Assembly (NCBI RefSeq): GCF_022458985.1
Contig: NC_061783.1
Coordinates: forward strand, 12,717,913-12,781,912
Origin: Mugil cephalus
Taxonomy: Eukaryota > Chordata > Actinopteri > Mugiliformes > Mugilidae
Length of the DNA: 64,000 nucleotides
Direction: 5' to 3'
Numbering within the stretch: position 1 is the first letter of the stretch; each line of letters starts with the position of its first letter. The position numbers and the translations under genes were made by a program. The notes beneath the pieces are model-generated. The model did no database searches. It was not told the origin of the DNA and saw nothing but the letters and a program-made list of their open reading frames with translations. Shown here piece by piece: positions 1-13,749 of this stretch.

Positions 1-390
1 TAACGTCTGCACCACTCCCGCTAAAACATTTTTTTCCAAAATGTAATCCATTAAGTCAACATTTTTCAGGCCAAGGACCCCAAACTGATGGAGAGATTAA
101 GTAGGGACCCTCTACCTACCATATGTGTTCTATATTTCACTAATGCTATTTATAAATATATAATATTATTTCATTCTGCATTCAATTTTAAGCTATTCAA
201 ACATACACAGGTTCAAATAATAACTTTTCTTTTCAATCTAAGCCTCCCGTACACAGTAAGCCCCGCCCCCTTTGCCAATCAAGAGGCTGCATATTACAAG
301 CTATCAGGTTCCCCCTAATGACCAAACATGTAGCTACGTTTAAAGTTAAAACTGTCAATTATTTTCTTTATCTGTCACATGCATGTAACC
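1..390. repeat. Interspersed repeat, copy 1 of a family also at 44.7-45.3 kb
   Basis: Several blocks here recur at 44,680-45,310. The block around 90-130 (ATTAAGTAGGGACCC, then a CTACCTAC and ATATGTGTTCT run) recurs at about 45,173-45,210 in the same orientation. The motif GTTTAAAGTTAAAACTGTCAA at about 339 recurs at about 44,949. The GTACACAGTA...CCCGCCCC...GCATATTAC block at about 249-297 recurs as its reverse complement at about 45,018-45,070. This suggests a non-autonomous DNA transposon with long internal inverted arms, truncated by the window edge. The family name is not certain; hAT-like is a guess from the GGGGTCC-type ends of copy 2. Confidence 0.55.
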
Positions 391-2985
391 ACATGCATGA
401 TCTTAAAGGTGAGTGTAAGACTATACGTTTAGACAGCCATAATGGCTGCATACTCAGATGTGTTTATGGATTCAGGATCCATTTGCAACCTAGATTTCAC
501 TTCTTGAAAAGGACAAACTGCACACACAGACGCTTTGTTTTGCACGATTCCACGGAGCAACTGTGTTTCGCTTGGACTAAAAATACCGAGCAACGAGTGA
601 GGCGGGGATGAAGCTGGAAAAAAACATTGTTCGCACCGAGTAACCAGGCTTTTTGCTAATTCATAGGACCTGAAGCGGAGTCACTCAGTGTGCAAGTGAA
701 GAGGCCGAAACAAGGAGGGAGAGTGACTTTGTATCTGCTCTGTTTGGGCTCTCTGACAGTTCCACTGCCAGGCTAAAAGTAGTACTCCTTTAGTCATAAT
801 TCAGCTCTGCACAGCAGAAGCACGACAAGCCAGACCAACCATGCCTTATACAACCTATTGTCTCCACCAGAGCAGAGCTGACAGCAAATACATCCGATGC
901 TCCCTTTTAATAACAGGAGCTCTGAGGTCAGGATATTCTGGTAGCTGTTAATATGAAGTGTGATGAACTCTTGCTTTTGTTTTTCTATCTTATGCGCTAC
1001 AAACACGGCTATTTTTACAGAGGCCGTTATATAACTACAGCCTTTTCTATCACCGCAATGAAAATGTAGCTCGTGAGTTGTGAGCAGTTTTGCGTGGCCC
1101 CACTGACCTTAGTTACCGTTGTTAGGCTGAGCTTCCCTTTCTCTCACAACGCATATGTTTTTACACTGATAACAGCTGCAGATCTAATGCCAGAAACGTA
1201 AAGGCTAGAAGCTGGCCCTCGTTCTGAGACAGAAATAGATAAAAGCCAGCTTTTTATTTGCTGCCTTTTCCCCCTTTGAACTGTACATCCTGTAGCACTG
1301 GTTGGAATTAAGGTTTAACGTTACAAGAAAATGAGGACTAACTGATCCGCTACCAAATGTCATTCTGCGAGTCATCTCCTGACCCCTTGCACCATCACAT
1401 CGAGAGCTATTGCGCAAGGGTATCTCTCACCGAGCCTGTTCAACACAGAGCTTCACGTACGTGGGCGGAAAAGATTCGCACCACGAATAATAATAAAACC
1501 AATTATTAGGAACCAAAATAGGACAGAGGTAGTAAATTTGCATTCTGCACCGAGGAGAATGAAGTGCTCGCATGTTGAAGACACGACGCACAGGATCATT
1601 TCCATCGCTAATCCAAAAGAGCTAATTAGATCAGAGAATATAAGTGATCCATATTCTGCAACCTTCAGCTGCGTCTATGAATAAACACGCCGATCGGAGC
1701 GCTGCGATTGGCCGGTGTGCTGCAGAGCGTCATCCGGCTGCGTACCTCCTGGCTGTGTAGGGAGCGTCACATTACCATCAGCGGATGTCAACAGAAGTGG
1801 GTCAGTGGAGGCATTAACATACATTACACACCAAGTGATGCAATATCTGGGAATGTCCCCCATCTCACCGTCCACTTGCCGTCTAAGGAGCTGTGTACAT
1901 ATGAACGCACACGTGCACCGATAGCCAGGCGTTGGTGTGTGTGCGACGCAAACATTTAGGCGTGCGCCTTTTTCTCAAGAGCAGTCGGAAAGATAAAAGA
2001 CAACAGGGCATTTGCAAAAGCTCTGATCATGTGCGAGTGCGAATTCCGCACTGGGGGGAACCTGAGAAATTGGTTCAAAATGAGCACAATCCACCATTTT
2101 ACTGTCATGTTCCAACGGGAGGGAGGGAAGCAGCTCTGGGAAATGCATTCATTTGCCTCCTTGCCAGGAGCTGAATGAGAAAAACAATACGGCCACCAGC
2201 TGATTAGGTTAGCTTAGCGACCAGAGCCTCCGAGAAGAACTCCATTCATCAAGAAAAGGTCTGGCAACAGATTTACGATGATTTGAGAATAAATAGTAAT
2301 AAGCAAAAAGCAAAAGAAAAAAGTTTTAGTTTGAGAGAAAGAGAATAAATGTGTTCAGTTACAGTTCCTTCTGCTCCTGAATAATCATCAGTGATTTCTG
2401 CTGCTCACAGCTCTACCAGTGATGACAAGCACCAACTCCAAGCACACGCTGAAAAGATTGTTTTTGTGGCTCATAATGCTCGGTTAAAAACATCTGCCTG
2501 TTACACGCCCACACTGCAGAGGGCACGGCTCCTCTCTGCTTTCTAAAAAGGGTAAAAGTTACAAAAAAAAAAAAAAAAAATAGATAAACAAACTGTGAAC
2601 ACAGCTCCTGCAAAAGATGAACTGGAGACAAAAAAGCACGAAGGATTCACTGTGACTAATTGTTGCTGCCGCTGTAGGTAATAAATACTGTAAATTAAGT
2701 TCCTCTTCGGCGAGGTAAAAAAAATATGGTGCGAGTGTCGGCGTCTACTCGACCATGCAGGAGTCAACTCCACCTACGCAGTTGAGGAGAATTCCTCCGA
2801 GGGGGCCACCCGTCAGCCATGACTTCTGCTCTTTTCTTAACCTTGATCGCAATCACAAGTCACAAAACAACAAGGGAAACCACGCTACAGTCCGAGAGCA
2901 GCTGCCCCTGCCCCGGCCCCGGCCCTGCAGCGGACCACCTGTAAACCCCGCTCCCTGCCCCGTCTCAACGCTTCAGCCTTGGCAA
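391..2985. other. Non-coding stretch, no gene seen
   Basis: No reading frame here resembles a protein family and none has a codon pattern suggesting coding. The DNA is ordinary mixed sequence with a short poly-A run near 2,563-2,580. If the minus-strand exon at 2,992-3,070 is real, this is the start of its first intron. Confidence 0.6.
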
Positions 2986-2991
2986 GCCTAC

Positions 2992-3070
2992 CGTCCTCGT
3001 AGAAGACATCCTCCGCTTCCTCGCGCATCATCTCATCCAGGTCATCCTCTGCAATGCCGGTCATGGCCAT
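2992..3070 (-). CDS. Putative first coding exon of an unrecognised gene running leftward
   Basis: On the minus strand an ATG at 3,070 in a reasonable start context (G at -3, G at +4) opens an acidic 26-codon peptide beginning MAMTGIAEDDLDEMMREEAE. It stops at a GTAGGC donor with the exon ending at 2,992, one base into a codon. The peptide is strongly acidic and has the look of real coding sequence. Upstream DNA is a GC-rich, purine-repeat leader (GAAGAAG and GGAGGA runs), as in a 5'UTR. The frame stays open upstream to an ATG at 3,181, but those codons are a repeat-derived Arg/Gly tract, so I prefer 3,070. A second ATG lies two codons in. I do not recognise the protein. The downstream exons would lie beyond position 1 or be hidden in 1-2,985. 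It could also be a chance frame. Confidence 0.35.
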
Positions 3071-3279
3071 CACTTTTCCTCCTCCTCCTCCTCTTCTTCT
3101 TCTTCTTCTCCTCCTTCTTGTCTCCCCGGTCTGACTAATCAGAGCCTCAGAGAGAGTGATTGGGCTGTAAAATCGAATCAACGCCGCTCCGGCCTCTTCG
3201 CTTCAGGCGACAGTCCGATCACGAGCGGGGCTCCTCACACGAGCAGCAGAAGACTGGGACTGAGCTCAGCTTCAGCTCT

Positions 3280-3281
<2 letters not shown>

Positions 3282-3314
<33 letters not shown>

Positions 3315-3504
3315 AGTGTGTGTGAGTGCCAGGTGAAGTGTGTGTGTGTGGGTGAGAGAGAGAGGGTTCCCAACGACCTTCTCCAAGTTTCAGCAACACT
3401 GCTGATTTCATAACATCCTGTGCAAAGCTGAAGTGAGAGTGTGCTGTTTTGAGAGCACTTGTATGAGTAAGAGTGCGCATGTGTGTGTGTGTGTGTGTGT
3501 GTGT
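3282..3504. repeat. GT microsatellite cluster
   Basis: There is a (GT)n run of about 31 bp at 3,282-3,312 and another of about 24 bp at 3,481-3,504. Further interrupted GT/TGTA runs reach about 3,575. These are simple repeats next to the GC-rich leader of the candidate exon at 2,992-3,070. Confidence 0.95.
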
Positions 3505-3579
3505 GACTGTACTGCACGGGGAGGGTCAGCCGCATGTGTGTGTGTATGTGTGTGTACATGTGTGTCCGTGTGTGTGCAC

Positions 3580-6500
3580 GGCATGTCTCTCTGCAGTGAG
3601 TCAGCCCGAGCGGCTGCGATTAAGAGGAATAATTAGATTTTGCATTTTGAGCCAGCGAGGACATGCAGGGAAGGTGTGAAAAATAATGTGTCTGCGTGCG
3701 CTCGTGCGCTTGTCGCCGTGTTTGCGGCGAGGCGCGGAGCTCTGTTTGTCATTCCCTCACAGCTCACTGGGAATCATGGGACCACACTGAATGCTCCCTC
3801 TATTTTTTTTTTTTTTTTTCCGTTTGGCCCACTTCGACAGGGGCCTTGGCAGAGCCGATAACGTCTGGTGTCATCTGCTCGTTGCTGACAGCCTCCACAA
3901 GGCTGTCCATGCAGGGAATAAACACGCTCACCTGATCACAGAGACACAGATTTAGACCCAGACAGTGGGAGCAGCTCTCGCGTAATCACAGTTTTTTACA
4001 TCTGAGACTGTCGCTTGAGTTTACGCTTTAGCCGCGGTGTTTAGAATCGGTATTTCTGAAGCATAAACACTGATTAGCTTTGTAGATTGTTTGTAAATCT
4101 GTTTTCTTCACCTGAAAGGTCCATATCAAAATCCAACTCACATTAGCAGCAATTAACATTCATCATCTGGGAACCATGAATGTCTGCACCAAACTACAAG
4201 AGTCAAGTCAATATTATGGCTGAGAGTCTCTACTGTATATAAAATACATTTGCGATAACAGATGCCATGTCAGGCGTTTGTGGCCAAGAAATATTGCACT
4301 GAAATATATATATAAAAAAAGATTATTCAAAGGCACAATCTGCTTCTAAATAAAAGATGTTTGAAGAAACGAAAACAAGAAATGCTACTGCATCTAATAT
4401 CTAATATCTGATATGTAAAAAAAAGAAAAACATCACTCAAGTGTCTTTGAGCTCCTTAAAATCTTTATAGCCTCCCTTCACAAATCCCTCTCAAGCATTT
4501 CATGTCCAGCACAGAATTACTGGGGCCGTGTAGCCATGTCTCCTTCTGACCTTTCATTTATTCTTAGATTGAAAACTAAAAAAAAAGAAAAGGCAGCGAG
4601 GCACTACACGCTATTCTCTTTCCTCACACTGTGCCTCCATCTGTACTGACTAGGCGGTTTCTGTGACTCACCTCATTTAGACAAACCAATTTCCAACCAA
4701 AATAGAAACTAGGCCTCAAGTCAGTTCATTATCACTTTTCCTTCAGACTTCCTCTCCCCTGCCACTGCTTCCCTTTAAAGGCCAAAACTCAAGGGATCCA
4801 ACCTGGGGGACAAACTCATTTTCGACGGGGGCGAGTCCAGACAACTCAGAACTGTCGCCGAGCGTCGGCAGGTTGGACGCACGGTGGATCCTGTACACAC
4901 GTGGACTGGGAGTAGTTTTGTCGAGTGTAGATTCATAAATTTGACTTTTTTTTATTTGTTTGATGCCACTGAGGAGACTTTGGTCGGATTTGTTCGACAG
5001 AGAGTGTGTACACAGTGGTGTTTTCGCTGTGTCTCCCGAAGCGGGAACTGAAAGCGTGGAGCTAAAACTGGCCACCGCAACACAAAACCGTCACGTTAAA
5101 CATCTCTTCATAAAAAGGGCAGTTGGTTATTTTCACAGTCAATATTCGAAGTTGAAAGCACGGAAAGATCCTGAGCTCGGGTAATGTTCCTAACAGGCTC
5201 CATGGCTTCTAGTGGAAGTGTTTTGTGTTTTATTTGGTTTAAACAGTAGCTTGCAGAGGCTCACAGAGGAGCCAGATCACGGCTTTAAAATCTGAATGAA
5301 TGGATGTCCACATGCACAAACTTTTGTGCATTTTACTATTATTACTATAATAACGTGCAACAAGGTTTTGACTTGTTGCACGCCGTTGTTATCTTTTATA
5401 AAAGTTAGTGTGTTTTTTCTTTTCTCCCTACCACATCTGTTGACTAGTTGGAGTGAATAAAGCACACACAGTCGGCCATGAACAGGTCACGTATTCCCAA
5501 CACACTGAATACAACCCAAAGAATTTCCCTATAACCCGATACAACCGGAACATGGTAATTCATAAAATCATCTAGTATCTAATTTGATACTAGTTTCACC
5601 TTCAGCCAAAAAAAAAAAAAAGAATACACAGCCTTCAGGTTCTCAAAGAGGAGAGTTGCTTCTTTCTCTTTAGTATTTTATTTTTATTTCACTATAAACT
5701 GAATATTATTGAGTTTGGACTGATTGTCAGACAAAACATTGAATTTGAAGACACTGCCTCTCTCAGAAATCAATAATTAAAATAACTGTAATCCTAAAAC
5801 CAACGCAGACACATACGCGTACTCAGGGTCACACAGAAAGCTTGCAAAAGTACGGAAATAAAAAGTGTTTACAGGCCGTACTCATCCAAAATGAGAATAG
5901 GCAGAAAATTCAGTTAAAAACCAGTGCAGTTACTATTAAGGGAGTCAGACGTCTTCCAACTTCCTCATAAAAGCGAAACAACAGGAAAACACACAATCGG
6001 TTTACACTGTATAAACTACGTAAATGATGTGAAGTGACTGCAGCTCAAGGGGTATTCATGTCGTCTTTGATTAGAGGTTGCTGTGACAAGAACGATCGTC
6101 TGAAGTTAAGCTTGAGTGTTGAATAAAGTACTGGGGGACGGCGCGTATTTAAAAGCCTGTAATTAATGTTCGCCAACCGTTCCAGCGGTTCACAGCGATC
6201 AGCGGCGACGATTTGACTCAGTGTTCTGATGCTTGAACGTGACGCTGCGAAGGAGAAATCGCTGGTCATGCGGGCAAGCAAACAGAAAACCCACAGAGAG
6301 CACTGACACACATGCAAAGCAAAGCCCACTGTCTTATGCAGATTCATCCCACTCCCATCTGCTCCCTCCTATAACGGTCACATGCTCTGGTGACGGTGTC
6401 GTCACCGTTAACGGGCCGTTTTGAGGTTATTCAAGCAAGAAATTGTACGTGAAGCTATGAAAGGTTCCAGATTTGAGCATTTGTAGACTTCTCCCACCAT

Positions 6501-9500
6501 GAGCTACTTTCCAGACCGCAGTGTCAGAGAACGGGGTCACGTTCAGGCTGCGTTAGCCCTGCTGCATTTCAATGACTGGCTACATTGTTGTCACCGCTAG
6601 AGAAAACCCCCCCTGGTTCGGGAAGTGCAAACGCACGCTGCTGGGATGCAAACACACGACGCAAACAGACACTCACACGTCCGTGCAATAATACTGAACG
6701 CACTCACACAATGCCACCAAAACACAGCAAAGACAAACAGACAACCGCACACACACACACGCACACATTTGTTACTCTGCCGCTGCAAAGAGAAGCACAA
6801 TCAGACCCGCTCGGTACAATGGCGTTGTTTGAATGGGGTCAAACAATGGAGCTCTTTGGCATCTGAATCGAGCCAGATGATGAGTATCCCAGGAGGATGA
6901 ATAGGCGGCTTCAGCCTCCTACACAGCCGCTCTTCTGGCTCTGAAAATATGCATGAGTACGCCGCCTGTTGCTGTGGCCTAAAATATCGGTGATTAGCAT
7001 GGAAGCTGTAGCTCATTAGCATCCACGCTAATTCTGTGGCGCTAACAGATTTGAAGGCGTGCAGCTTTTTTCCACGGACAGAAGTCAAGACAAAACGAAC
7101 ACAGCAGGAGACAGCTGTGTAAATTGACTCAGTCTATTCTTCACTGGCTTCTGCATCCCTGAATGTAAAAGGTAAATATTCTCTTACCGTATGAGCTTAG
7201 CATTAAACAATCACTTGGTTTAGAAAACATAATTGCTTCCTAGCTTGTGTTTAAACTGACTCTCGCCTTACACCATTTTAGGTCATTGAGTTCATGTTCT
7301 TTTATCTGTGAATGACATGCTTGTAGCAATCTGTGTGCGGCATACGAATTGCACTTTATTTTTATATTTATTTATTATTTATTTTTTGCACTTTTATTTG
7401 TTTTGAAAGCCTTTCAAATTTAAGTATATTTTTGAGTAGTTCAAGGAAAACGGATTCACCATTTCCCACCGAAAATAACATTTCTCGTGTTGATGTCACA
7501 GACAGATCTAAAGGTGTCATTTTACAGTCAACTTTACAAGTTAGTCTAGCACTTTACAATCAACAGCAGAACTAGGAGCAACAAAACGAACAAGTAACAA
7601 AGCCATGAAAAGTACAAGCTGTTTTTCCTGCAATAGCATGTCACCCCAGGTCCAGACAGATCACAGATGTCAAAGTCAGGAATGAGAGAGGAAGTCTGAA
7701 GAGGAGACAGGGGGGAACACTGCTTAAAAGTATTCTTGATATCAGCCTAACTTCCTCTGCTGCACTGCTATTTATTTGAGGCGATGGGAATTAGCAGAAG
7801 TGCAGCTTTGTTTTTCGGAGGAAGGCGCAAAGGCTCCTCGGGTCGACTCCCCTTCAATAATTCCCTCAGACTAATGTGTGTGAGAGTCAGAAAGGAGACG
7901 GACGGGCAGAAAGAGACATCTTCGGGTGGATGTCTTTTCCCTCTCTGTCATTCCCGCTCTGCTCCTTTTCTCAAGAAGGATGACAAAATGGGATGGTTGT
8001 GAAAGGGTGGCTGGTTACCCGGGTAACAATAATGAGGGCATTGCGTGGCAAATCCAATTTGCCATGGCACTCTCTGACTCAGTCGAGGTGCACGTGTGTG
8101 TGAGTTAGTGTTTGCGCGACACGTTGCCGCTTCGTGTGTCTGATGGAAGGCGGCCGTAATGTACCAGATGCATGCAGACGCACACACACACACACGGGCT
8201 GCTCTGTCTCAACTGCAAGGTCTTTACCATCAAGGAAAACAAACCGCAGACTCGCTGAGCAGGACATTCACCCATAATCGCCCTCAAGACACATGCAGGC
8301 AAAACCTTATTTATATACAGCTCGGAGCTTGAGGTGGGAATAATGAATGAAACCAAGAGGGTCTGCATAAAACATAATGCAATCAGTGCAGAGTGCTGAT
8401 TGAAATTCCTTGCGAATAACTGGAATCAGAAAATCAGTCCGTGCAAACGAGAGCGCGTCAGAATGCGTGCGCTTGCAAATGAGTCCTGAATTTCAAACTA
8501 TTTCAGTTCAAAAGTTCCAGCATCTTCACAGCAAGCAATATAAAGCACATAAAGCTGGACGAACGTGCAGCCTGGGATTTTCTGAATGTGCTTCAATGGT
8601 AAGATGAAAGAAAACAGCCAAACTCGAGTCAATAAAAGGAAAGCAGCTCAGCGTGAGAACAACTTAATACCTACTGTAAGCATATTGATATCTTCTCATC
8701 CTTACATGGTTGAACGTCCTGACTCTGCGATACATGACGCTGCCGGGTAATCCAAGCCGATGCCTCCTCAACAAGCCTCCAACTCCTTTTGAGCTGTCAC
8801 CAATTCCCATTTCCATGCCCTCTCGCTGTCTCCCCCTGCCGCCATTGTATTTTGTTTTCCTCTTTCTCACAATTGGATCCTTTAGTTTTTTTTTTGCTCA
8901 TTGACTCTTTGCCTTTCTGTCTCGGTCCCAGGGGGCACAGAGGGCATCGGACAATGGCCACGATACAGCCGCTGCGCGCACAGCTGTGCAGGCTGGCACC
9001 GCAGAGACGGCAGTGCCCATGTTGTGACCTGCTGCTGCCGGGCACACCTGGAGGGAGGAGATAGCAGGCGGCCGAGTCGCCCGACCAAACCAATCGGTTG
9101 GCCTCGTCTGTTCGTTTGCCTCTGAGACAATGAGCGTCAAATTTACACCGATGTCCTGAATGCAGGACATACAGGAATTCTGTAGGTTGGATTCGTTTCA
9201 GGATTTATAGATCAATCTGAATGTTGAGCCTTCGATTTTTCCGCGTGACAAAGGAGAAAGAATGAAGATGAACGATGCCGTTTCTTGAAGCGTTCGCTAA
9301 ACACAATAGTCTTCATCTTAATTTTCTTTTCTGTCACAATGGTGGAAATTCAGCTATAAAGAAACAAATCTGATGTTTGATCCCACTTTTATTTGCCTCA
9401 GATTTGATCTGTTTTCCGTCACATGTAGCCTCTAGTCAAGCCTAGTGTCATCTGGTTCCCGGCTTTGCACAAACAATCTCCAGCAAGATTTACGACTACT

Positions 9501-12500
9501 GATTCCCTAGTCCCTTTAAGTTAATGCTGCAGCTCAGATCAGCTAATATATCACAGCAGTGAGCAGATAACCCCGCATTGCATAATGCAGTACTATTTTA
9601 GACGAGGATATATTTTCCTGTTGGGGATATCCTGAAACCAGATGAGGAGGGTTGCAACAGGGTGGGGCAACAGGGTGGCAAGAGCTCTGAAAACCACAGT
9701 TTCCTCTCCCACGCCGCCCAGCACATCACCCTGTCCTAAAGCTCACATTAAAACCAACACCTGCCGACTACAAAAAGGGGAAGTCAACTTTCAAAACCAG
9801 AGAGATAATCTGTGTCAAATTTGAGCTGTAAAACTTGTGGCCGACCGGCTCGTAAACGTAAACAACCGTACGTCAAGATTTAGTAAAAGTCAGCAGGAGT
9901 GAGACACATTTATAGATATAGAACACTAAACTCTAGCAAGTAGATAAGAGGGAAGGATATCTCATAACAGTTTCTGAGAAATAGGGTGGGGGCATGGAAG
10001 GAAGGTTGGGCAATAGTGTGTAAAATGACACTGAGTACCTATTGCAGCTGTATGTCTCTAAAAACACACACACACACACATACACACAAAAATGCACATT
10101 GCACAGCAGCAGTGAAGGTTGCCACAGTTAAGGAAGGGATTATTCTGAATCAGAGAATCATGACGGAGCCGGTTGGTGTTTCACACACACACACATCGCC
10201 TTTCTGCCCCAATGGCTGGAGGAGGCCGGGGCAGTGGGAGGGGGGGCAGAGCTGGAAACTGTAGTGACAGCTCATCATCACGCATGAAGGCATCTACAAA
10301 AAGCAACTAAAACATCTCTCTATGTGTATGTATGAGTGTTTTCACAGTGTCTGGCTTTGAATCAAGTCGCTCCAGAATGATGACATCTGGCCTGAGTGCA
10401 CATCTGTCCTTGTCCCTCGAGTATGAAGACATACTAGTTACACCGACCGTATGTGACCTATATACGTCTACAGAGGAAACACGGTTTTAAACACCTCCTA
10501 AAGTTGTACATATTTCAGCTGTCCCATGCAAAGACTTGGAATGTAATTAAACGATGCAGTACTCTCACATAAAGAAACCTTATGGCGTGTTGATGTTTCT
10601 CACTTCAGGGTTACTTCCACACTAAAACCACAATTACACCTCACACAGGCTTAAAGATTTACCATCAACAACACCAGCAAGTTGGAGCTTAAAAAGGATG
10701 GTCAAAATTGGTTTTATCTAAAAAAAAAAAAAAGAAAAAAAAGCAGCATACTGCATTTCCCATAATGCATCTCAAACCTTCATATCGTCAAAATCGTAAC
10801 ATTAGGTTTTCTTTTTTTCCCCCCAGTTAAAAAATCGAATCCAGTATTTGTCCAGGAAAGGTCACAAGTAAACAGACCTATATGAGTGTGTGTATAGACT
10901 CCTTCACAGTTTGTAAACAATGTTTTTTGAGGGGCGGGGCTTAACTGGATGCCAAACATGCCAAACAAACATCTCAAACACTGTAGCCTGTAAACGGCGG
11001 TTAGCATAATTGAACAGACTGTTTTGGCACGAATGGACGGGGAAAACACACATTTTAGGGAATATACTCATACACTCGCACCCCGAGACCGTGAGAGTTA
11101 TTTTAAAAAGCTGACTCATGGGACTACATTCACCGACTCCTACACTCAATGGATGAACGATTTGACCAAAGTTGGACACAGAGGGGACGAAGTCTGGCCT
11201 GTCTTTATCAAGTGCAGCCTCTCCATCAAAGATATTACAAAAAGTAAGTGGAACCACTGTGGAGGGTAAAATACTTCTGCTTGGACACCCCTGAAACACG
11301 CAAATAATGTTGCGTTAGCTCACGGTTAGCATTAGCATTAACGTGTAACAAGAATCCCCTAAATAAAGATTAACTTAACATAATTCCAGTGACGATTTAT
11401 TCTGACCCATAACGTGATCCAGGCTGAAACTGATGATGTATTGCATATTAATCTGAGCTGATATGAAATGTGGGTGTTGATTGTCTCACTCCAGTCCTTT
11501 CTTTTAATCGCCAAAGTTAAACCAAAGTTGTCTATGACTATCAGCAGCTGGTATGTGATAAAACTTCAAGTTAGGGTTTTTGTTTTGTTCAGTATTGGCA
11601 ACAAAAGATACAGCAAGGCGACATTTTCATGGTTGAAAGTGACAGTGTTAGTCAGTCAAGTTTTCCTTTGTTATCCCTCCAGTTCACATTGTGGCGTCAC
11701 AGTGACGCAGGCCATGAAGGCGTCTATAGTATACCCTTAAAGTAGCATGATTCAGATTAAACAATCGGATAAAAGAATGAGTAAACAAACCTAATTTGAT
11801 GAAACATATAATGGGAACTCTTGGAGCTCGGTGTGTGAGAACTGAATCCCTGTCCTCTTTGTTAAAATGAATACATTATAACTTTGTTAAAAAAGTAATA
11901 GATTTAAAACACAAGTGACAGAGTCCCTCTCACACCAGCACAAGGCCTTCTTTCCGGTTCATCAGCATTTGAATGTTTCTTCTCATCAGTGAAGCCAGCG
12001 TGGGTCTGAGTAAAGCCAGCATCCCGCTCTCTTGCGAGCGAGAACACACACACACAATTATGTTCGTCTGGCATCCTTCTGAGAGGAATGGACACTCAAT
12101 AAAGCCACATCCTGGCCACCATGAAAACCCAGGAGCTCCACTGGGAAGCACAAAGGAGAAAGCGGGAAACCAGTCCAAACCCAGTGACATGGGAACCGTG
12201 AGCTCATGAGCTGGAGTTGATCGGAGGACGCCAACTCCTCCAGCTTTGGCCTCAGGACGCTTCAGCTGGCATAAAGTTTGACTAGTCAGCCCTACGCTTT
12301 TCAGCAGCAACTCCTTATTCATGTCTCGCTGAACAGACTGACATAATGAGATGGTGGGTGGGAGGCTATTTGTTGTCTGCACAGCGTGTTCAGACTTCTC
12401 TGAAAACTCGAAACCAAACTACGGATGGACTTTGCTTCAGATCACCTTCAGGCTGAAAAACTAATTTATCTGTTTACTGTAACATCTATTTTTTTTTCTC

Positions 12501-12953
12501 CCTCCAAACACTTGATTGAACACAACAGCCAGAGGTCAGCCTGAACTTCTCTCTTATTACCTCCAGATTGTAGCAACGTGATGCAGCATCGATTTGCCGT
12601 TTCCATCACAGGGAGAGGTCGAAGGTCGGGCTCGGCTGCAGGTGGCCCCGAGGCTGGTATCGGCGTCAGGAAACGCCAAGTGTGTTTCAACCCAGCTCTT
12701 AATGGAAATGCTGATAATTACATAGTAACAAATGTGGGTGATTTCTATTTATTTATTTATTTTTTTTTTCATTTTTAACCATCTATATTTTTTAGGATAG
12801 TGGTAAAAATCAAACATATATCTAGAAACCCTTACAAATAATGGCCTGTTGGATGTACTGCCCACGTATGCTTGGTTTAATCTATTTATTTAGCAGCTCT
12901 CTGATTGTAGCCTGAGTTTGTTCGCATCATGTGCATCACCTATAAATACTGAC

Positions 12954-12984
<31 letters not shown>

Positions 12985-13430
12985 GCATGTTCACTGCACA
13001 CAGGTTTTCTTTGTGAGATGCAGGCAGCCTTTTCTTTTGTTCTCTGCTCCCTCTGTCTGTCTCTCTTTCCATTAGTCTTCCTCTGTGTTCATAAGCAGCC
13101 CACGCAGCAGAACCTCCTTGTTGACTTTATTGTGTGAAATTACAGTGAGAAAGGGCCAGCGCCGTTCCTGTCACATGTGCCCTGGAAGCCTGTAAACTGG
13201 TTTCTGCTTTTCAACGGTGACGAGAGAAGGGCCGAGGAAATTCGCGGATTGGAAACAAGTGAGTGTGACAGTGAAAGTGAGTGAGCAGTGAGTGGGAATA
13301 ATTTCCAGCTACAGCCCAGCTGAGGCAATATGTAATCGCCTCTGATGTAGTTTAACATCCCAACGCCGCCTCCCTCCTGCATCAGCGGCAGCAGAGTCTA
13401 CAGTGGTGAGGAGGCGCGTTGCTATGGAGT
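3580..13430. other. Long non-coding stretch
   Basis: Nearly 10 kb without a recognisable gene. It contains short CA/GT runs (for example about 6,750-6,765, 8,179-8,195 and 10,065-10,085), a TATA-rich patch at about 12,965-12,985, poly-A or poly-T runs, and a perfect 10-bp hairpin at 5,355-5,381. No frame matches a family I know with conviction. If 17,707-17,782 and 2,992-3,070 belong to one gene, this is intronic. Confidence 0.6.
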
Positions 13431-13439
13431 GGGAAGATT

Positions 13440-13700
13440 TGCAGAGCGCGAGCACCATTGCGAATCTGGTGGGGAGGAGGGAGGCAGGGGCGGGAGATGC
13501 AGGGGGGGGAGGAGCAGGAGGTCGGAGGCCGCGAGGACGACAAGTGAGAGGAAAGAGGGAGAGATGAGAGGGAAAGAAAGCAATAAAGTAAATGCAAGGA
13601 GGGCAGAGGTGAGGGACGGAGAGGTGCAGAAAGGGAGGTGGCAACAACGGCATGAAGGGGAAGAGAGAGGGGGCTTGAGTCAGGCGGGGTCACAGAGACA
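13440..13700 (+). repeat. Purine-rich (G/A) tract
   Basis: The plus strand is overwhelmingly G and A for about 250 bases, with several runs of four or more G, including a run of eight or more near 13,501-13,510. The open frames across it on either strand are low-complexity Arg/Glu/Gly or Ser/Pro and are compositional artefacts, not genes. Confidence 0.8.
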
Positions 13701-13749
13701 CAATAACACAATCTCTTAAAGTGGTTTATTTTAATCACCACCATCAAGG

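Noticed and set aside
11024..11269. Plus-strand frame of 81 codons with a DSYTQWMNDLTK stretch, recalling a domain found in fish transposon-derived proteins
   Set aside because: Only about 12 residues look similar, the expected downstream residues are absent and no ends or other blocks are present. Too weak to call.
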